This document shows, in pieces, positions 11,006-21,520 of a stretch of 64,000 nt of DNA (position 1 is the stretch's first letter; each line of letters begins with the position of its first letter). The translations under genes and the position numbers were made by a program. The stretch covers positions 124,001 through 188,000 of the forward strand of contig NW_020289983.1 of the NCBI RefSeq assembly GCF_003144245.1, given 5' to 3'. The notes under the pieces were generated by a model that had not been told where the DNA came from, made no database searches, and saw only the letters and a list, made by a program, of their open reading frames with translations. This DNA comes from Jaminaea rosea (taxonomy: Eukaryota > Basidiomycota > Exobasidiomycetes > Microstromatales).

Positions 11006-12118
11006 ATGACGGCGGGAGACTCAAGAAGATCAAGACAACACCAGCAAGATGATGATGCGGATACGGGCCTCTCCTTCTTCAGTGACTCCCTCTCCTCCCT
11101 CTTCGACGTGCACACGCCCTCAAGAGGCACGCCTGGATCGCGTCTAGTCTACTCGCACCCACTCCTGCCATCAAGCCCCCTTGCCTCCTCCGGCTCGGTC
11201 GGGTCACTCACCTACAACATTCCGAACCACGATGGCGTGAATACAAAGCTCTTCGCCCATTATCAGTGGGATGCAGGTTGGGAGCTGGCCAACGACATCG
11301 TTCTCTCGTCTTCCCCGTCCTTTTCGTCCTCCTCCTCTCCGTCGTCATCGGCGTCGTCACGTTGGGCGGACGTCAGAGGCAAGACGACCCTGGAGCTGGG
11401 CGCGGGTACGGGTCTGCCCTCTCTCGTAGCAGCGAGGATGGGAGCAAGACGAAGTGTCGTGACGGACTATCCTGATGAGGGGATACTGAGATGCTTGAGG
11501 GGCAATGTCGAGCTGGAGGAGAAGGAGAGGCGCTCACGGCGAGGTGACCAGGAGAGTACACAGCAAGATGAGCAAAAGCTCATGGTGCGCGGCCTTGCTT
11601 GGGGTGACGAGGCGCAAGAACACGAGCTGTTAAGGTGAGTCACCAATTCGTCTCAATATCTCTCTCTGGACTATTCTTGGCTGACCTTTGCCACTCTCTC
11701 ATTGTTCAGCCTTCAACCAGGAGGATATGATCGACTCTTGATAGCAGACACGCTCTGGGTTTCCTCATCTCACCCGCTCCTCATACACTCCATATTGCGG
11801 CTCATATCCCGTACGCATGGCCGCGTACTAGTCGCGGCAGGATACCACTCTGGTATTCCTTGCGTACGCCGTTTCTTTGAGGCGTGCGAGCGCGGTATGT
11901 CCGGCATGGGTAGGCTTGTGCCAGATGAGGAGATGGGCGGCGTAAGAGAACGAAATGTCCAGAGTGGAGAAACGGGCAAGTGCGCTTGGTACAAGTCGGC
12001 AAATGATGGGCAGGAGGACCAGAACGATGACATGGGGTCAATTGAGGAGAGGGCGAAGCGCTGTGTACTGGCTTCGCTGAGATGGGCCCCGCACGTGGAG
12101 CAGGAGCAGGCGAAATAA
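11006..12118 (+). CDS. EFM7: EFM7-type protein N-terminal/lysine methyltransferase
   Basis: Class I SAM-dependent methyltransferase of the family that modifies translation elongation factor 1A at its N-terminus and adjacent lysine in yeast. Exons are 11006-11634 and 11710-12118, 345 aa, one 75-nt intron (AG|GTGAGT ... TTCAG|C). Landmarks are the pre-motif NTKLFAHYQWDAGWELAN, motif I TTLELGAGTGLPSLVAARMG, the following VVTDYPDEGILRCLRGNV, and YDRLLIADTLWVSSSHPLL in exon 2. A Ser-only linker of about 20 residues separates the substrate-recognition start from motif I. The start at 11006 is the first in-frame ATG. Assignment to EFM7 rather than another METTL21-like member rests on the DYPD motif and is not certain. 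Confidence 0.8.
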
Positions 12119-12780
12119 TGACGAGCACCTGATGTTTCCTGGTTGATCTGACTGCCACTGCATGCTACGTTGGGCCATGCCACTGCGGCGGTGCACGGCG
12201 AGCCAATCACCCTGGCATGACGGCAACCTCGGCGATGCTCTCCAGCTCCCGCGGTTCTGACTGTACCGCCGTACCGCTCGCGGCGTGGCTTTGGCTCAGT
12301 GATCATGCAGAGGCCCGAGGCCCAAGAAACGCATTGCTCGGCCTCAATCTCCACGTACGTCGAGCGACATATCACAAGCGAGTGCTTGACTTGACAACGA
12401 TGTCGAGGGAGCGATGCGGCACCCTTGCCTGTGATATTGCAGATCATCGAATCGAGCTCGTCGCTGGAAGGCTTGGAGACTTGGAGGCTCAAGCTCCCCA
12501 GAGAACGGTACCTCGGTCAGCGAGCCGTCAAACCTTGTCTCGCTCTGCAGCGGCTCGATCGCATGGCGTTTTTCGGCTGCAGGCAAAAGGCGGAGGTGGA
12601 GCTCAGAGCTTCGCGAGGCTTGAAATGGAGGTCAGCATCTCGAATTTGGTACATACAAGCCGGTCAGCAACCTGCACCGGTGCTCGGCCTCGGGAGCCAT
12701 AAGAAGAAGAAGAGGGACCAGGCTGTGGAAGCTTGCACTTCGCCTTCTTTACCACCGCCACTCTCGAGCATCTCGCAACC
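12119..12780. other. Intergenic region, no supported gene
   Basis: 662 bp between the EFM7-like stop and the next methyltransferase start, both on the + strand. Open frames occur on both strands but none shows a recognisable family, a good start context or a splice-consistent structure. It must hold the promoter of the downstream methyltransferase; I see no TATA element. Confidence 0.4.
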
Positions 12781-14015
12781 ATGTCTCCAACATCCTCGTC
12801 AGGTGGCGAAGGCTTCGACGGCCCGCCATCCCCCGACCATCGCAACCACCTTCTCTCCTCCGCCATCAGGCAATTGTACGTCCCCACTCCTCGCCTACCC
12901 TTGGACCCCGAGACACTCGCTCTTTTCCGATGGTCGCGACCGGACCTCTACAGCCTAGTCGAGCAAGCCGACGCCGATGAGCAGGAGCGCAAGGCTCAAG
13001 AGAGCAAGTTGGTGGAGCATATAGTCAAGACGCGCGACAAGATCATGCTCGAGACGCAATACCCTTGTCTGGCAGCGTACGCCTTCTTGGTGCCGGGAAT
13101 GGTATTTCAAGAGCCCTACGGGCGAGCTCTCGACCTTCTGCGCAACGATGAAGGAGGGACACGTCGTCCCACCTTTCTTGACCTAGGATGCGGTCTCGGG
13201 CAGGACATTCGTGCCATTCTCTCCCGCGACCCTGTGCTAGGTCGAGCCGGGATTCCTGCGGAGCGCTGTGTTGCTTCTGATCTGCTGGGTAGTCTGATGA
13301 GGGCTGGATTCGAGCTGTTTGGTGATCGGGAGGGGGAGGGAGGACTGGAAGGGGTCAAGTGGGTTGAGGCCGATGTGTTCAAGAGAGAGGACTTGGAGAG
13401 GTTGAAGAAACTTACGGATGGGGGAGAGGGGTACGACGTTATTTTCCTGGGAAGGTGAGCGTGCACGTTGCGCTCAGGCGCTCATGCTAGTGACGAAGAG
13501 CTTACACCTGCTAATCATCCCCTCTGCTCGTCCGCAGCTTCCTTCACCTCTTCTCCCTCTCAGCGCAAAAGCGCTGTCTCGCCGCTCTGGACTACCTTCT
13601 CTCACGTCGTCCTGGTTCGATAATCTTTGGTAGGCAGACAGGCTGCGATCAGGCTTACAACGTGGTCAAACGTCAAGAAGGCAGCAAACCCGCCGCAGCA
13701 CGTAGCGAGCACGAGCAGGGGGAAGACCCGCAAAGTGAGGTCTTCCGTCACGATGCCCGGACCTTCAAATTGTTGGCGGAGCAGGGCAAGGTGGGCATTG
13801 AAGGGATCGACGTACCTGGAGGCGAGGCACAAAGATTCAAGTGGCGCTGTGATTCCGAGGTGCACAGTGTGGCTGCTGAAGGGGGTGGCAAGGATCCCAA
13901 GAGGAATGCCAAGATAAAGGAGGGGGAGGGAATGCAACGTCGTCGTGATGGGACCGCAGACGGGGAGCAGACCCACGAGATCAAGTCGCTGCATTTCTGC
14001 ATAACGAGGACGTGA
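12781..14015 (+). CDS. Class I SAM-dependent methyltransferase, substrate unknown
   Basis: Exons 12781-13454 and 13538-14015, 383 aa, joined across an 83-nt intron (AG|GTGAGC ... CGCAG|C). Motif I is PTFLDLGCGLGQDIRAI (about residue 137), followed by an acidic strand GVKWVEADVF and motif IV YDVIFLGSFLHLFSLS, whose FLG|S junction is created by the splice. The N-terminal segment with YPCLAAYAFLVPGM is typical of a family of fungal small-molecule methyltransferases. The C-terminal third is charged and less conserved in appearance. The start is the ATG at 12781 with A at -3. No biosynthetic core gene (polyketide or peptide synthase, terpene cyclase) lies nearby, so nothing in the context names a substrate. 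Confidence 0.75.
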
Positions 14016-14096
14016 GGTCGGGGAGAGGGGAGGACATCTATCAATACGTCTAGACATACGCACAGCTACCTCTAATACGATCGATCCACTGCATCA

Positions 14097-15690
14097 TCAC
14101 TGCGCCCGCCAAACTCTCGTCTCTCCCAACCCAGTAGTCTCAAACCACTGGCTCCCCTTGACCAGCCCCTCCAATCTCTGCACCGGCTCCTCCCACTGCT
14201 CATCACTCATGATCCACGTCCCCCAGTGCATCCCGACAGCCTTCTTCGCCCTGATATCCTTGGCAATCTCTACCGAGTCCTCAGGGCTGACATGCTGGGG
14301 TCGCATATGCCAACGAGGGGAGTAGGAGCCAATAGGGAGGAAGGCCACGTCGAAGGGCCCGGAATGGGCGCCGATGCTGCGGTACAGTGAAGGCGAGTAG
14401 CCGGTATCGCCAGAGAAGAAGAGGTGGGGTGACAAAGAGGTGGTGGCGCTGCGCAATTCCAGTGAGTAGGAGCACCAGAGTGATTGGTTGGTGTCCAGGC
14501 CAGTGCGAGCCGTCCAATGCATGGCGGGGAGGGCTCGTGCCTGAAGGACGACGTCACTCTTCTTGTCCTCGCCATCGCCGCCCGTGGGGATCTTCACCTC
14601 TTGCCACCAATCCAGCTCAAAGATGTTCTCCCTTGGTGCCTTGGCCGCGCATGCCAGCAACAGCCTGCCCATCCCCTTCGGCACGACCCACTTGGTGTCC
14701 TCGCCCAACAACGGCACCACCCTCGCGTCGAAATGGTCGAAGTGATTGTGACTCACTACTACGACGTCAATGTGCGTGTGGGACAGGATGTCCTCCAGTG
14801 TCGCAGGGAGGGTTGTATTGAGGCGAGTGGGGGAGAAGAGCGAGGGGATGGGTTGGACGCCGAAGACTGGGTCTGTTAGGATTGTGAGGTGAGAGGAGAG
14901 GGTGAGGAGGAAGGTCGATTGGCCGATCCTGAGTGCGAAAGAAGGAGTAGAGGTCAGCCTCAATCTTGAATCGTATTGATCGCGCTGCTCACCAGGTGTA
15001 CGCCAGATCCGACTGTGAAGGCTTAAGGGAGCGCTGTGGCCCAGCCTTGGAGGCTCGCAGCTCGCTCTCGCTCAACTCATCCCAGCTGTCAGGCTCAGAA
15101 CCCGAGCCAGCGGCTGCTCCCTTGTTGCCCTTGTTCACTCCCCTCTTCTTGGTATTCGGCCCCCTATGCTTCGCCCAGTTCGGCTGCGTCGTCTGCAATC
15201 TACTCATGATTCTCTCTTGCGAGCTCTTCTTGATCCCTCCATCAGCATTAAACCTGAAATGCGTGGCGAAGTATAGGCCCTTCCAGACGATGAATTCCCA
15301 TACGCCTTGCTCCCTCCATTCAGGGAAAGGGTTGACGTAGCGCCCCAAGATGGAGGTAGAGGCAAAGCGCTCCTCGATAGCGGCGCACTCCTCGCTGCTG
15401 AGCGACTGCTGTGTGACGGCCATGGACGACTCGCCGTCGCCTCGAGGCTCATCAACGCCGCTCGCCCCCTTGATTTTGCGATGATGACGCTTTCGCCTCC
15501 TCCTAACTGTACTGCGTCTGAGGGAGTCCTGAGCGAGGTAGTAGAGTCCCCAAGCGGCACAGTACGTCGTGGCGGCCGTGAGGAGGTAGCGAGACCATTT
15601 TGCTGGCTGCTGCGAAGAGGATGAGGAGACCGTGTTGCTGGCGAGCGCCTGCCCAAAGTAGGGCGGAGGCATGCGTGCCATTGTTGGCAT
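14097..15690 (-). CDS. FMP30: NAPE-PLD / Fmp30-like metallo-beta-lactamase phospholipase
   Basis: Putative zinc hydrolase releasing N-acylethanolamines from N-acyl-phosphatidylethanolamine; the yeast homologue Fmp30 is a mitochondrial inner-membrane protein. Exons are complement of 14097-14928 and 14993-15690, 509 aa, one 64-nt intron that restores YTWIGQSTFLL. The metal-binding motif is SHNHFDHFD (HxHxDH form). Further family blocks are LTDPVFG, SGDTGYSPSLY, FLPIGSYSPRWHM and MHWGTW. An N-terminal hydrophobic segment (YLLTAATTYCAAWGLYYLAQ) followed by an Arg/Lys cluster suggests a membrane anchor, perhaps after a mitochondrial presequence. The start is placed at 15690, with further in-frame ATGs at 15681 and 15672. 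It is divergent to the RanGAP gene, whose ATG is 256 bp away. Confidence 0.85.
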
Positions 15691-15946
15691 ATATTGAGGA
15701 TGGAAAGGAGCGAGCCGCGGTGGAGAGCAGCACGAGCCGGCGGAGAGCGGGCTGAGTGTGAGAGCCAGTCGGACCGGCAAAGCAAATTGAGCGGATGGAG
15801 AGACAGACGACTTTGGTCGAATTGATTTGGCTCTGCGCCGCGCAAGATCGACGTTGAGTGAGCTGCACCAGGTCGCGAGACCAACACCACACACAAAACT
15901 CTTGACTACTCCTCTTCACATCACCAAATTCAGCTCGACAGCCACG

Positions 15947-18217
15947 ATGTCCTTTAGCATCGCCGGCCGTAATCTCAAGCTCGACAGCGCAGCGGATATT
16001 CAACCGCATCTCGATGAGCTCAATGCCATTCCCGATCTCACGGAGGTCCACTTTGGCGGTAACACCCTAGGCGTACCAGCATGCGAAGCCTTGGCGGCCG
16101 TCCTCGCCACAAAGAAGAAGCTGCGCATAGCAGACTTTGCGGACATCTTCACTGGTCGATTGATCAGCGAGATTCCACAAGCGCTCAAGGCTCTCTGCGA
16201 CTCCTTGGCAGAGAATGAGGCTCTCGTCGAGCTCGACCTAAGCGACAATGCCTTCGGCGGACGATCTGCTGAGCCCATGGTCCACTTCCTCAAGACAAAT
16301 CGCCATTACTCTGTCCTCAAACTCAACAACAACGGTCTCGGTGTCACTGGTGGATCCATCGTCGCAAAGGCCCTCATCGAAGCAGCAGAAGCCATCAAGT
16401 CCGAAGGCGGCACTAGCCAGCTCCGAACAGTCATCTGTGGACGCAACCGCCTCGAAAATGGGTCTGCGCCCCTCTGGGCTGAAGCTTTTGCAAAGCACGG
16501 TGGGCTGAGGGAGGTGAGAATGTTCCAAAATGGCATCAGGATGGAGGGAATTGAGGCGATCTCCCGTGGTCTGTCCCAGTGCAAGGGCCTAGAGGTACTC
16601 GACTTGCAGGACAACACGGCCACCCTGAGGGGATCGAGGGCCATTGCGGCTGCGTTGCCCAACTGGCCGGAGCTCAAAGTGCTCAACCTGAGCGACATGC
16701 TGCTCAAGCCCAAGGGAGGGATGTTGGTTGCTGAGGCGCTGGCGAAGGGAGGAAACACAAAGTTGGAGACGCTCCAGCTGCAGTATGATGATATTGACCG
16801 TAAAGGGTTGGCGGCGCTGGGTGGCGCCATCAAGCGTCATCTCAGTGCATTGACGAAGCTGGAGATCAACGGAAACTGGGCGGATGAGGATGACGAGTGC
16901 ATCACGAGCATCAAGGAGGCGCTCGAAGCGCATGGACATGAGGATGCTCTGGATGAATTGGACGAGCTGGACCCGGAGGGAGAAGAGTCCGAGGCTGAGG
17001 AGGACGACGAAGATGATGAGGAAGACAAGGAAGATGAAGAAGAGGAGAAGGCAGAAGCGACCAAGCCAGAGGACACCAAAGCGCAAGCTACCGCGCCCAC
17101 CGCTCCATCCTCGACAGAAGCAGCGCCCATCGTCGCCTCAACCGCAGGAGCAGCTGCCCTTGCTACCGGCGCTGCTGCTGCCGCCGCCGCCGCCAACACC
17201 AGCTCGACGGAGCAGAAAGACTCGGCTCCTTCCAAGCCCGTCGAAGCCATCAAGGAGGAGGAGAAGGCCGACCCCGCCCCCGTCCACGCCACGACGGACA
17301 CTGCTCCCCCTTCAACCTCACTCCCGGCAAGCGCATCGGAAATGCAAGTCGACTCGCAAACACAGAGCGCTCGTGCTGCCGCCCATGCCGAGTCTTCGGC
17401 CTCGGGCCCTTCAGCAGATCAGCAACTCGTCGAGTTGATGGGCAATGTGGGCTTTGGACAGGGAGAGAAGAAGAAGGAGGAGGAGGCAGCTCCTGTCGCA
17501 GCTGCTGCTGCCGGCGTGGCTGCCGCTGCCTCGGCCGCCGCCGCTACCACCGCGGCTGCCCTCTCGGCGTCAGCCAAGGAGGGGGAGAAGAAGGCTACCC
17601 CCGTCTCCGAGGCCAAGCCAGAGCATTCAGCTGCTCCCGCCTCAAGCGCAGAGCCAGCCGCTCCCACGGCTCACGCCCCTCTGAGCGGAGAGGCGGCCCC
17701 TCAAGCCCCAGCCCCTGGGCCGGCTGAGGTGGCTGCACCCGCTGAGGCGCCCACCCAAGCTGTTGGGCCCAGTGGCGAGGGGGGGAAAAAGGAGACTCTC
17801 CCTGTCGTTGAGACGGAGGAGGAGAAGAAGCCTGCAAAGAAGGACCCCATCACTGTCGCTGCTCCCGCTGCTACTCAAGAAGAAATCAAGGCCCCAGCAG
17901 CACAGCCTCAGGCCCCAACTGAGCCGCAGAACCAAGCTGCGGCTGCGGCCCCTGCAATCGCTTCCGCAGCACCAGCTTCGGCACAAGTCACGCCCAGTAA
18001 GCACGCCCAACAGGGTAGCCTAGACCTCAACGACGAGCTTTACGCCGCTCCGGCGGCAGCTTCCTCGTCCGCTGCGCCAGCGCCAGCGCCAGCACAGGCA
18101 CAGGCACGAACACAAGCAGCACAAGAGACAACGGTGCAGGAGCAACAGCAGCAGAAGAAGAAACGCGGTGGACTCAAGGCCGCTTTTGGTGCGGTAAAGG
18201 AGTTGCTGTTCAAGTGA
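15947..18217 (+). CDS. RNA1: Ran GTPase-activating protein (RanGAP/Rna1) with long tail
   Basis: Stimulates GTP hydrolysis by Ran on the cytoplasmic side of the nuclear pore. Single exon, 756 aa. Residues 1-350 form leucine-rich repeats in the RanGAP order, including LTEVHFGGNTLG near the start (the catalytic-Arg region follows as FADIFTGRL), VELDLSDNAFGG and VLKLNNNGLGV. An acidic stretch (about 370-405, EEDDEDDEEDKEDEEEE) follows, as in yeast Rna1, which normally ends soon after. Here about 340 further residues follow, rich in Ala, Pro, Glu and Lys, ending in a short basic/amphipathic helix KKRGGLKAAFGAVKELLFK. The start at 15947 (MSFSIAGRNLKLD) has A at -3 and begins at the conserved N-terminus. 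Confidence 0.92.
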   Translation: MSFSIAGRNLKLDSAADIQPHLDELNAIPDLTEVHFGGNTLGVPACEALAAVLATKKKLRIADFADIFTGRLISEIPQALKALCDSLAENEALVELDLSDNAFGGRSAEPMVHFLKTNRHYSVLKLNNNGLGVTGGSIVAKALIEAAEAIKSEGGTSQLRTVICGRNRLENGSAPLWAEAFAKHGGLREVRMFQNGIRMEGIEAISRGLSQCKGLEVLDLQDNTATLRGSRAIAAALPNWPELKVLNLSDMLLKPKGGMLVAEALAKGGNTKLETLQLQYDDIDRKGLAALGGAIKRHLSALTKLEINGNWADEDDECITSIKEALEAHGHEDALDELDELDPEGEESEAEEDDEDDEEDKEDEEEEKAEATKPEDTKAQATAPTAPSSTEAAPIVASTAGAAALATGAAAAAAAANTSSTEQKDSAPSKPVEAIKEEEKADPAPVHATTDTAPPSTSLPASASEMQVDSQTQSARAAAHAESSASGPSADQQLVELMGNVGFGQGEKKKEEEAAPVAAAAAGVAAAASAAAATTAAALSASAKEGEKKATPVSEAKPEHSAAPASSAEPAAPTAHAPLSGEAAPQAPAPGPAEVAAPAEAPTQAVGPSGEGGKKETLPVVETEEEKKPAKKDPITVAAPAATQEEIKAPAAQPQAPTEPQNQAAAAAPAIASAAPASAQVTPSKHAQQGSLDLNDELYAAPAAASSSAAPAPAPAQAQARTQAAQETTVQEQQQQKKKRGGLKAAFGAVKELLFK

Positions 18218-18425
18218 GCGAGCGAGCGTTGAACGAGAGGGTAAGGCGAGGATGAGCATCAGCATACGGGTCGGCGGTCAATTGCATTCGTACACTAGAC
18301 TTGGGTTCACTGATCTGATCGAATAGTTCGAGAGACCGAAGGATGGGTGGTATCACGTACAAAAAAAAGACCTAGCAAATGGTCTTGCTCCTCTCCTCTT
18401 CCCCTCCCTCCCATCTTTGATGTCT

Positions 18426-21080
18426 CTACGCTCCGCTACCCGCCATGCCCATCCCCATCCCCACCGGCTCAGCATCAATCTTTTGCCTCTTCACACTCGC
18501 CTCCCCTCCCCCTCCGCCCCCACCACCAACCCCAACTCCATCCACAACGTGCGCGCCGGTATGCAACCCACTCCCCTCGTGCACCTTCCTATGCCTCTGC
18601 AACTGATCAGGCCTCGAAAAAGCCCTCTTACACTCCTGGCACACAAAGGGTTTCTCACCATTATGAGTCCTCCTATGCTTCGTCAAGTTGGAACTCTCAG
18701 CAAACCTTTTCCCACACCCGGGCCATTCGCACACAAAGGGTCGCTCATTGGTATGACGGGAGCGTTTGTGGATCGTAAGGGAGCCAGCTACGGCGAAGCG
18801 GGCTGTACAGCCTGGGTAGTCGCATGCGTAGGGCTTTTCGCGCGTGTGGGTGCGGACATGCTGACTCAACGTGTTGGCTTCGGAGAAACGTTTGCCGCAC
18901 GTCTCGCACTTGAAGGGGCGATGCCCCGTGTGCGTCTGTACGTGTCGCAGAATCTTTTGGCGTTGTGCGAATTCTTTGCCCTCGGCCGCACGATCGCATC
19001 CGACCCAGCCGCAGGTGTAGGAGGATTTTCCACCGCCGATGTGCACCGAGGCGATGTGGTTTGTGAGGGCTTCATGGCTGCCGAAGGAGAGGGAACAGTT
19101 GATCCAGCCGCATGGGTGTTTGCCGTCGGGGACGGGCTGATCGTCCGCTGCGGATTGTGAGCTGGAGGGAGTAGCGGCGACACTGCTGCTGGCTGTGCCT
19201 GTGGCGCGAGGGGTCGGCTTCGGCGCTGCCACGGCGCGATCGAGCGGTGAGGTGGTGGGCGTGCGAGGAGAGACGGCGCCCATGGCTGAGGAGGAAGAAG
19301 ATGTGCTTGGCGAGGCGGCTAGAGAGGAGGTGGAGGCCGTGGCTTGATTCGCAGAGCTGCTGAAGGGGCCGTGCGCCAGAATGCCAGGCCCCTTGACGTG
19401 GGGCGGTGCGTGACGCCAACTTGGCTGCAGCTGCGAGTGCGGCTGGTGCTGGTGGTGCTGAAGCTGATGGTGCGGATGCGGGTAGGCGGGCGCGTGTGAG
19501 AAGCTGGACATGGGATGCGTTGGCCAATTCGACGCGGCTCCCTGGTGCTGATGTGGCCCCGGCGTTGACAGCGGCCCGAGATGACTCTGGATCAGATGTT
19601 CGAGAAGTGCGGCTTGAGGGTCCGCATCATTGCCCATCCCAGTAAAGAGCGCGCTCTGCTGCGTGTTGCACGAGTCCCACTGGCACACCGGTGCCGCTGG
19701 CGTCGCAGAAGTCGAGGGCGCGCCGTAGGATGGCCATACGCTGCTCGTCGTCGCTGTTGAGCTCGGGGCTTGCAGATGCACATCATTGACATGCTGGTAG
19801 AGATCGTGCTGCGATGCACAGCGAAAGGAGCAGTCTGCCCATTTGCATGTGTGCATGAGCGATGCACTGTACGGCTGGTGCTGCTGGCCATGCGGATGGT
19901 GGTGTTGGTGGTGAGCATGAGGCTGAGCATGCTGATGCGTCAAGCACGGATCGATGCAGAGTCCCGCCTGGTCATGCTGATGTGGCACCATGAATTGGCA
20001 GTCGTCGAAGATATTCGGCGTCGTGGTCCCGCCTGTCGCGGTCGCAGTCGTCGTCGTTGCCGTAGTAGCGTGGCTGTCATGGCAATGTGCGGCATGCCCT
20101 GCCTCATCCAATGCTCTGCAGCAAGCCTCAAAGTCAAGATTCCCGCTACCGTCAGGGCAGCCTGTACAGCAGTTCCAGAACGCTTGCATCGTTTCGTCCA
20201 TCGTAGGAGGGTTGGCTTTACCTTCCACCGAGGGATGCTCACAGGCCTTACAAGCATCGGCACTTGCCACGCCTACCTCGTCGCACGCTGGATCGGTGCA
20301 GATTGGCTCACCGTCGATTGGGCAGACGTTGGTGGCTGCCACAGCAGAGGTGGAGCAGTGTGCGTCTGGGCAGCTTGTAGCAGGGATGGAGTGATGGTGC
20401 GGATCGCAGCAGTCATCGAAGTGTTGAAGGTGACTGTGAGGCGCAAAGTCGCATACAAAGGGATCCGCCGAAGAAGCAGCACCCCACGCCGCAGCCGTCG
20501 ACGCTGCTGTATTGTTGCCCGTCACAGTATGATCCGCCTCGCAGCATGTAGTGGTAGCAGCAGAGCAGTGAGGCTCAGAGCACCATGCAGGGGTGATGTT
20601 GCTGTCGTCGAGGATGCTAAAGTCACACTTGTCGCACTCTGTACTCGAGATTCCCGCGCCACTAACGCCACAGATGTCTCCATGGTGCTGATCAGTGCTA
20701 CCGCTATTGCGTCCGTGTTGACGAGGGAACAGGACGTCCACCAGGTTGGCATCGTCGCATCCGCCGGCGTGCAAGTCGCGATGAGAAGCTGCTCCTCGAT
20801 GAGACGCCATCTGCTGGCGCTGGTGATGGGCGTTGCCTGCTGCTACGTTTAGCAGCAAGGTGCAAGCATCCTTTGCTGTTTCTGGCGTAGGGAGGGAGGA
20901 GGCGTCGCTCGAGGATGAGGCGTCATTGCTTCCCGCTGCTTCGTAGCTTGTGGGGATGCGGGCGTGCGGGAAGAAGGGGGACATGGTGCCGTCGCCATCG
21001 TGAGCGGGTGTCGATGATGCTGTGGCCTTGGATGAGGATGCCATCCCTGGTCCCGAAGTAGGATACCACGGGATATTCAT
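18426..21080 (-). CDS. ZAP1: Zap1-like zinc-responsive C2H2 transcription factor
   Basis: Single exon, 884 aa. I count eight C2H2-type fingers. Two isolated ones (CKWADC from residue 412 and CQWDSC near 465) resemble the regulatory zinc-sensing finger pair of yeast Zap1. Six form a C-terminal DNA-binding block (657 to about 838), with linkers such as HTGHRPFKC and HTREKPYAC. The N-terminal half is rich in Cys and His and repeats a C-x-[DE]-[PA]-(x)-C motif (CSEPHC, CPDAHC, CTDPAC, CIDPC), suggesting further metal-binding modules. In the family the protein activates zinc uptake genes when zinc is low. The start at 21080 opens the frame. It is divergent to a multicopper-oxidase-like gene. The Zap1 assignment rests on finger architecture and could be wrong in detail. 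Confidence 0.75.
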   Translation of the reverse strand: MNIPWYPTSGPGMASSSKATASSTPAHDGDGTMSPFFPHARIPTSYEAAGSNDASSSSDASSLPTPETAKDACTLLLNVAAGNAHHQRQQMASHRGAASHRDLHAGGCDDANLVDVLFPRQHGRNSGSTDQHHGDICGVSGAGISSTECDKCDFSILDDSNITPAWCSEPHCSAATTTCCEADHTVTGNNTAASTAAAWGAASSADPFVCDFAPHSHLQHFDDCCDPHHHSIPATSCPDAHCSTSAVAATNVCPIDGEPICTDPACDEVGVASADACKACEHPSVEGKANPPTMDETMQAFWNCCTGCPDGSGNLDFEACCRALDEAGHAAHCHDSHATTATTTTATATGGTTTPNIFDDCQFMVPHQHDQAGLCIDPCLTHQHAQPHAHHQHHHPHGQQHQPYSASLMHTCKWADCSFRCASQHDLYQHVNDVHLQAPSSTATTSSVWPSYGAPSTSATPAAPVCQWDSCNTQQSALFTGMGNDADPQAALLEHLIQSHLGPLSTPGPHQHQGAASNWPTHPMSSFSHAPAYPHPHHQLQHHQHQPHSQLQPSWRHAPPHVKGPGILAHGPFSSSANQATASTSSLAASPSTSSSSSAMGAVSPRTPTTSPLDRAVAAPKPTPRATGTASSSVAATPSSSQSAADDQPVPDGKHPCGWINCSLSFGSHEALTNHIASVHIGGGKSSYTCGWVGCDRAAEGKEFAQRQKILRHVQTHTGHRPFKCETCGKRFSEANTLSQHVRTHTREKPYACDYPGCTARFAVAGSLTIHKRSRHTNERPFVCEWPGCGKRFAESSNLTKHRRTHNGEKPFVCQECKRAFSRPDQLQRHRKVHEGSGLHTGAHVVDGVGVGGGGGGGGEASVKRQKIDAEPVGMGMGMAGSGA

Positions 21081-21240
21081 GGCGAGCTCGAGTACAGGCG
21101 CGAGAGCACAACTTGGTGCTAGTGATCTGGCTAGCAGCTAGACTGAGCAGGTGATTGCAGGCTGCGTAGGATGATGATGAGGATGACGGTGTAGTCGATG
21201 AAGAGTGGAACGTCGGCGGCAAGATCTTCTTCCTCGTCGT

Positions 21241-21242
<2 letters not shown>

Positions 21243-21274
<32 letters not shown>
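21243..21274. repeat. GCTT tetranucleotide microsatellite
   Basis: Eight uninterrupted GCTT copies, followed within 30 bp by CTCG/GTCG-type degenerate tetranucleotides. It lies upstream of the ZAP1-like gene and is likely length-variable between strains. Confidence 0.95.
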
Positions 21275-21277
<3 letters not shown>

Positions 21278-21500
21278 CGTTCAGTCGCTCGCTCGCTCGG
21301 TCGGTCAGTCGTCCGGTCTCTTTCTCTCTGAGACTTGACTCAGGTCCCAACGCAACGATGCGACAACGACGAAGGAAGGACCAGGACGAGGATGAAAGCG
21401 GGAAAGCGGCGACTCGCCCTTTACCTCGGGATGCCTAGCTCGACTTTCTTTCGCCGGACAAGGCGGACGGGGAGGGGGGAAAGGGCGTGCTAGGCTCGTT

Positions 21501-21520
21501 GGCTGGCTGGCTGGCTGGCT
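21501..21520. repeat. GGCT tetranucleotide repeat
   Basis: Five exact GGCT copies in the same intergenic region. Confidence 0.9.

Noticed and set aside
12217-12702. Plus-strand frame between the two methyltransferases
   Set aside because: No family features and no sign of splicing.
19770-20852. Plus-strand open frame of about 360 codons opposite the Zap1-like gene
   Set aside because: Complement of Cys/His codons; composition is Arg/Val/Ala noise and no splice or start context supports it.
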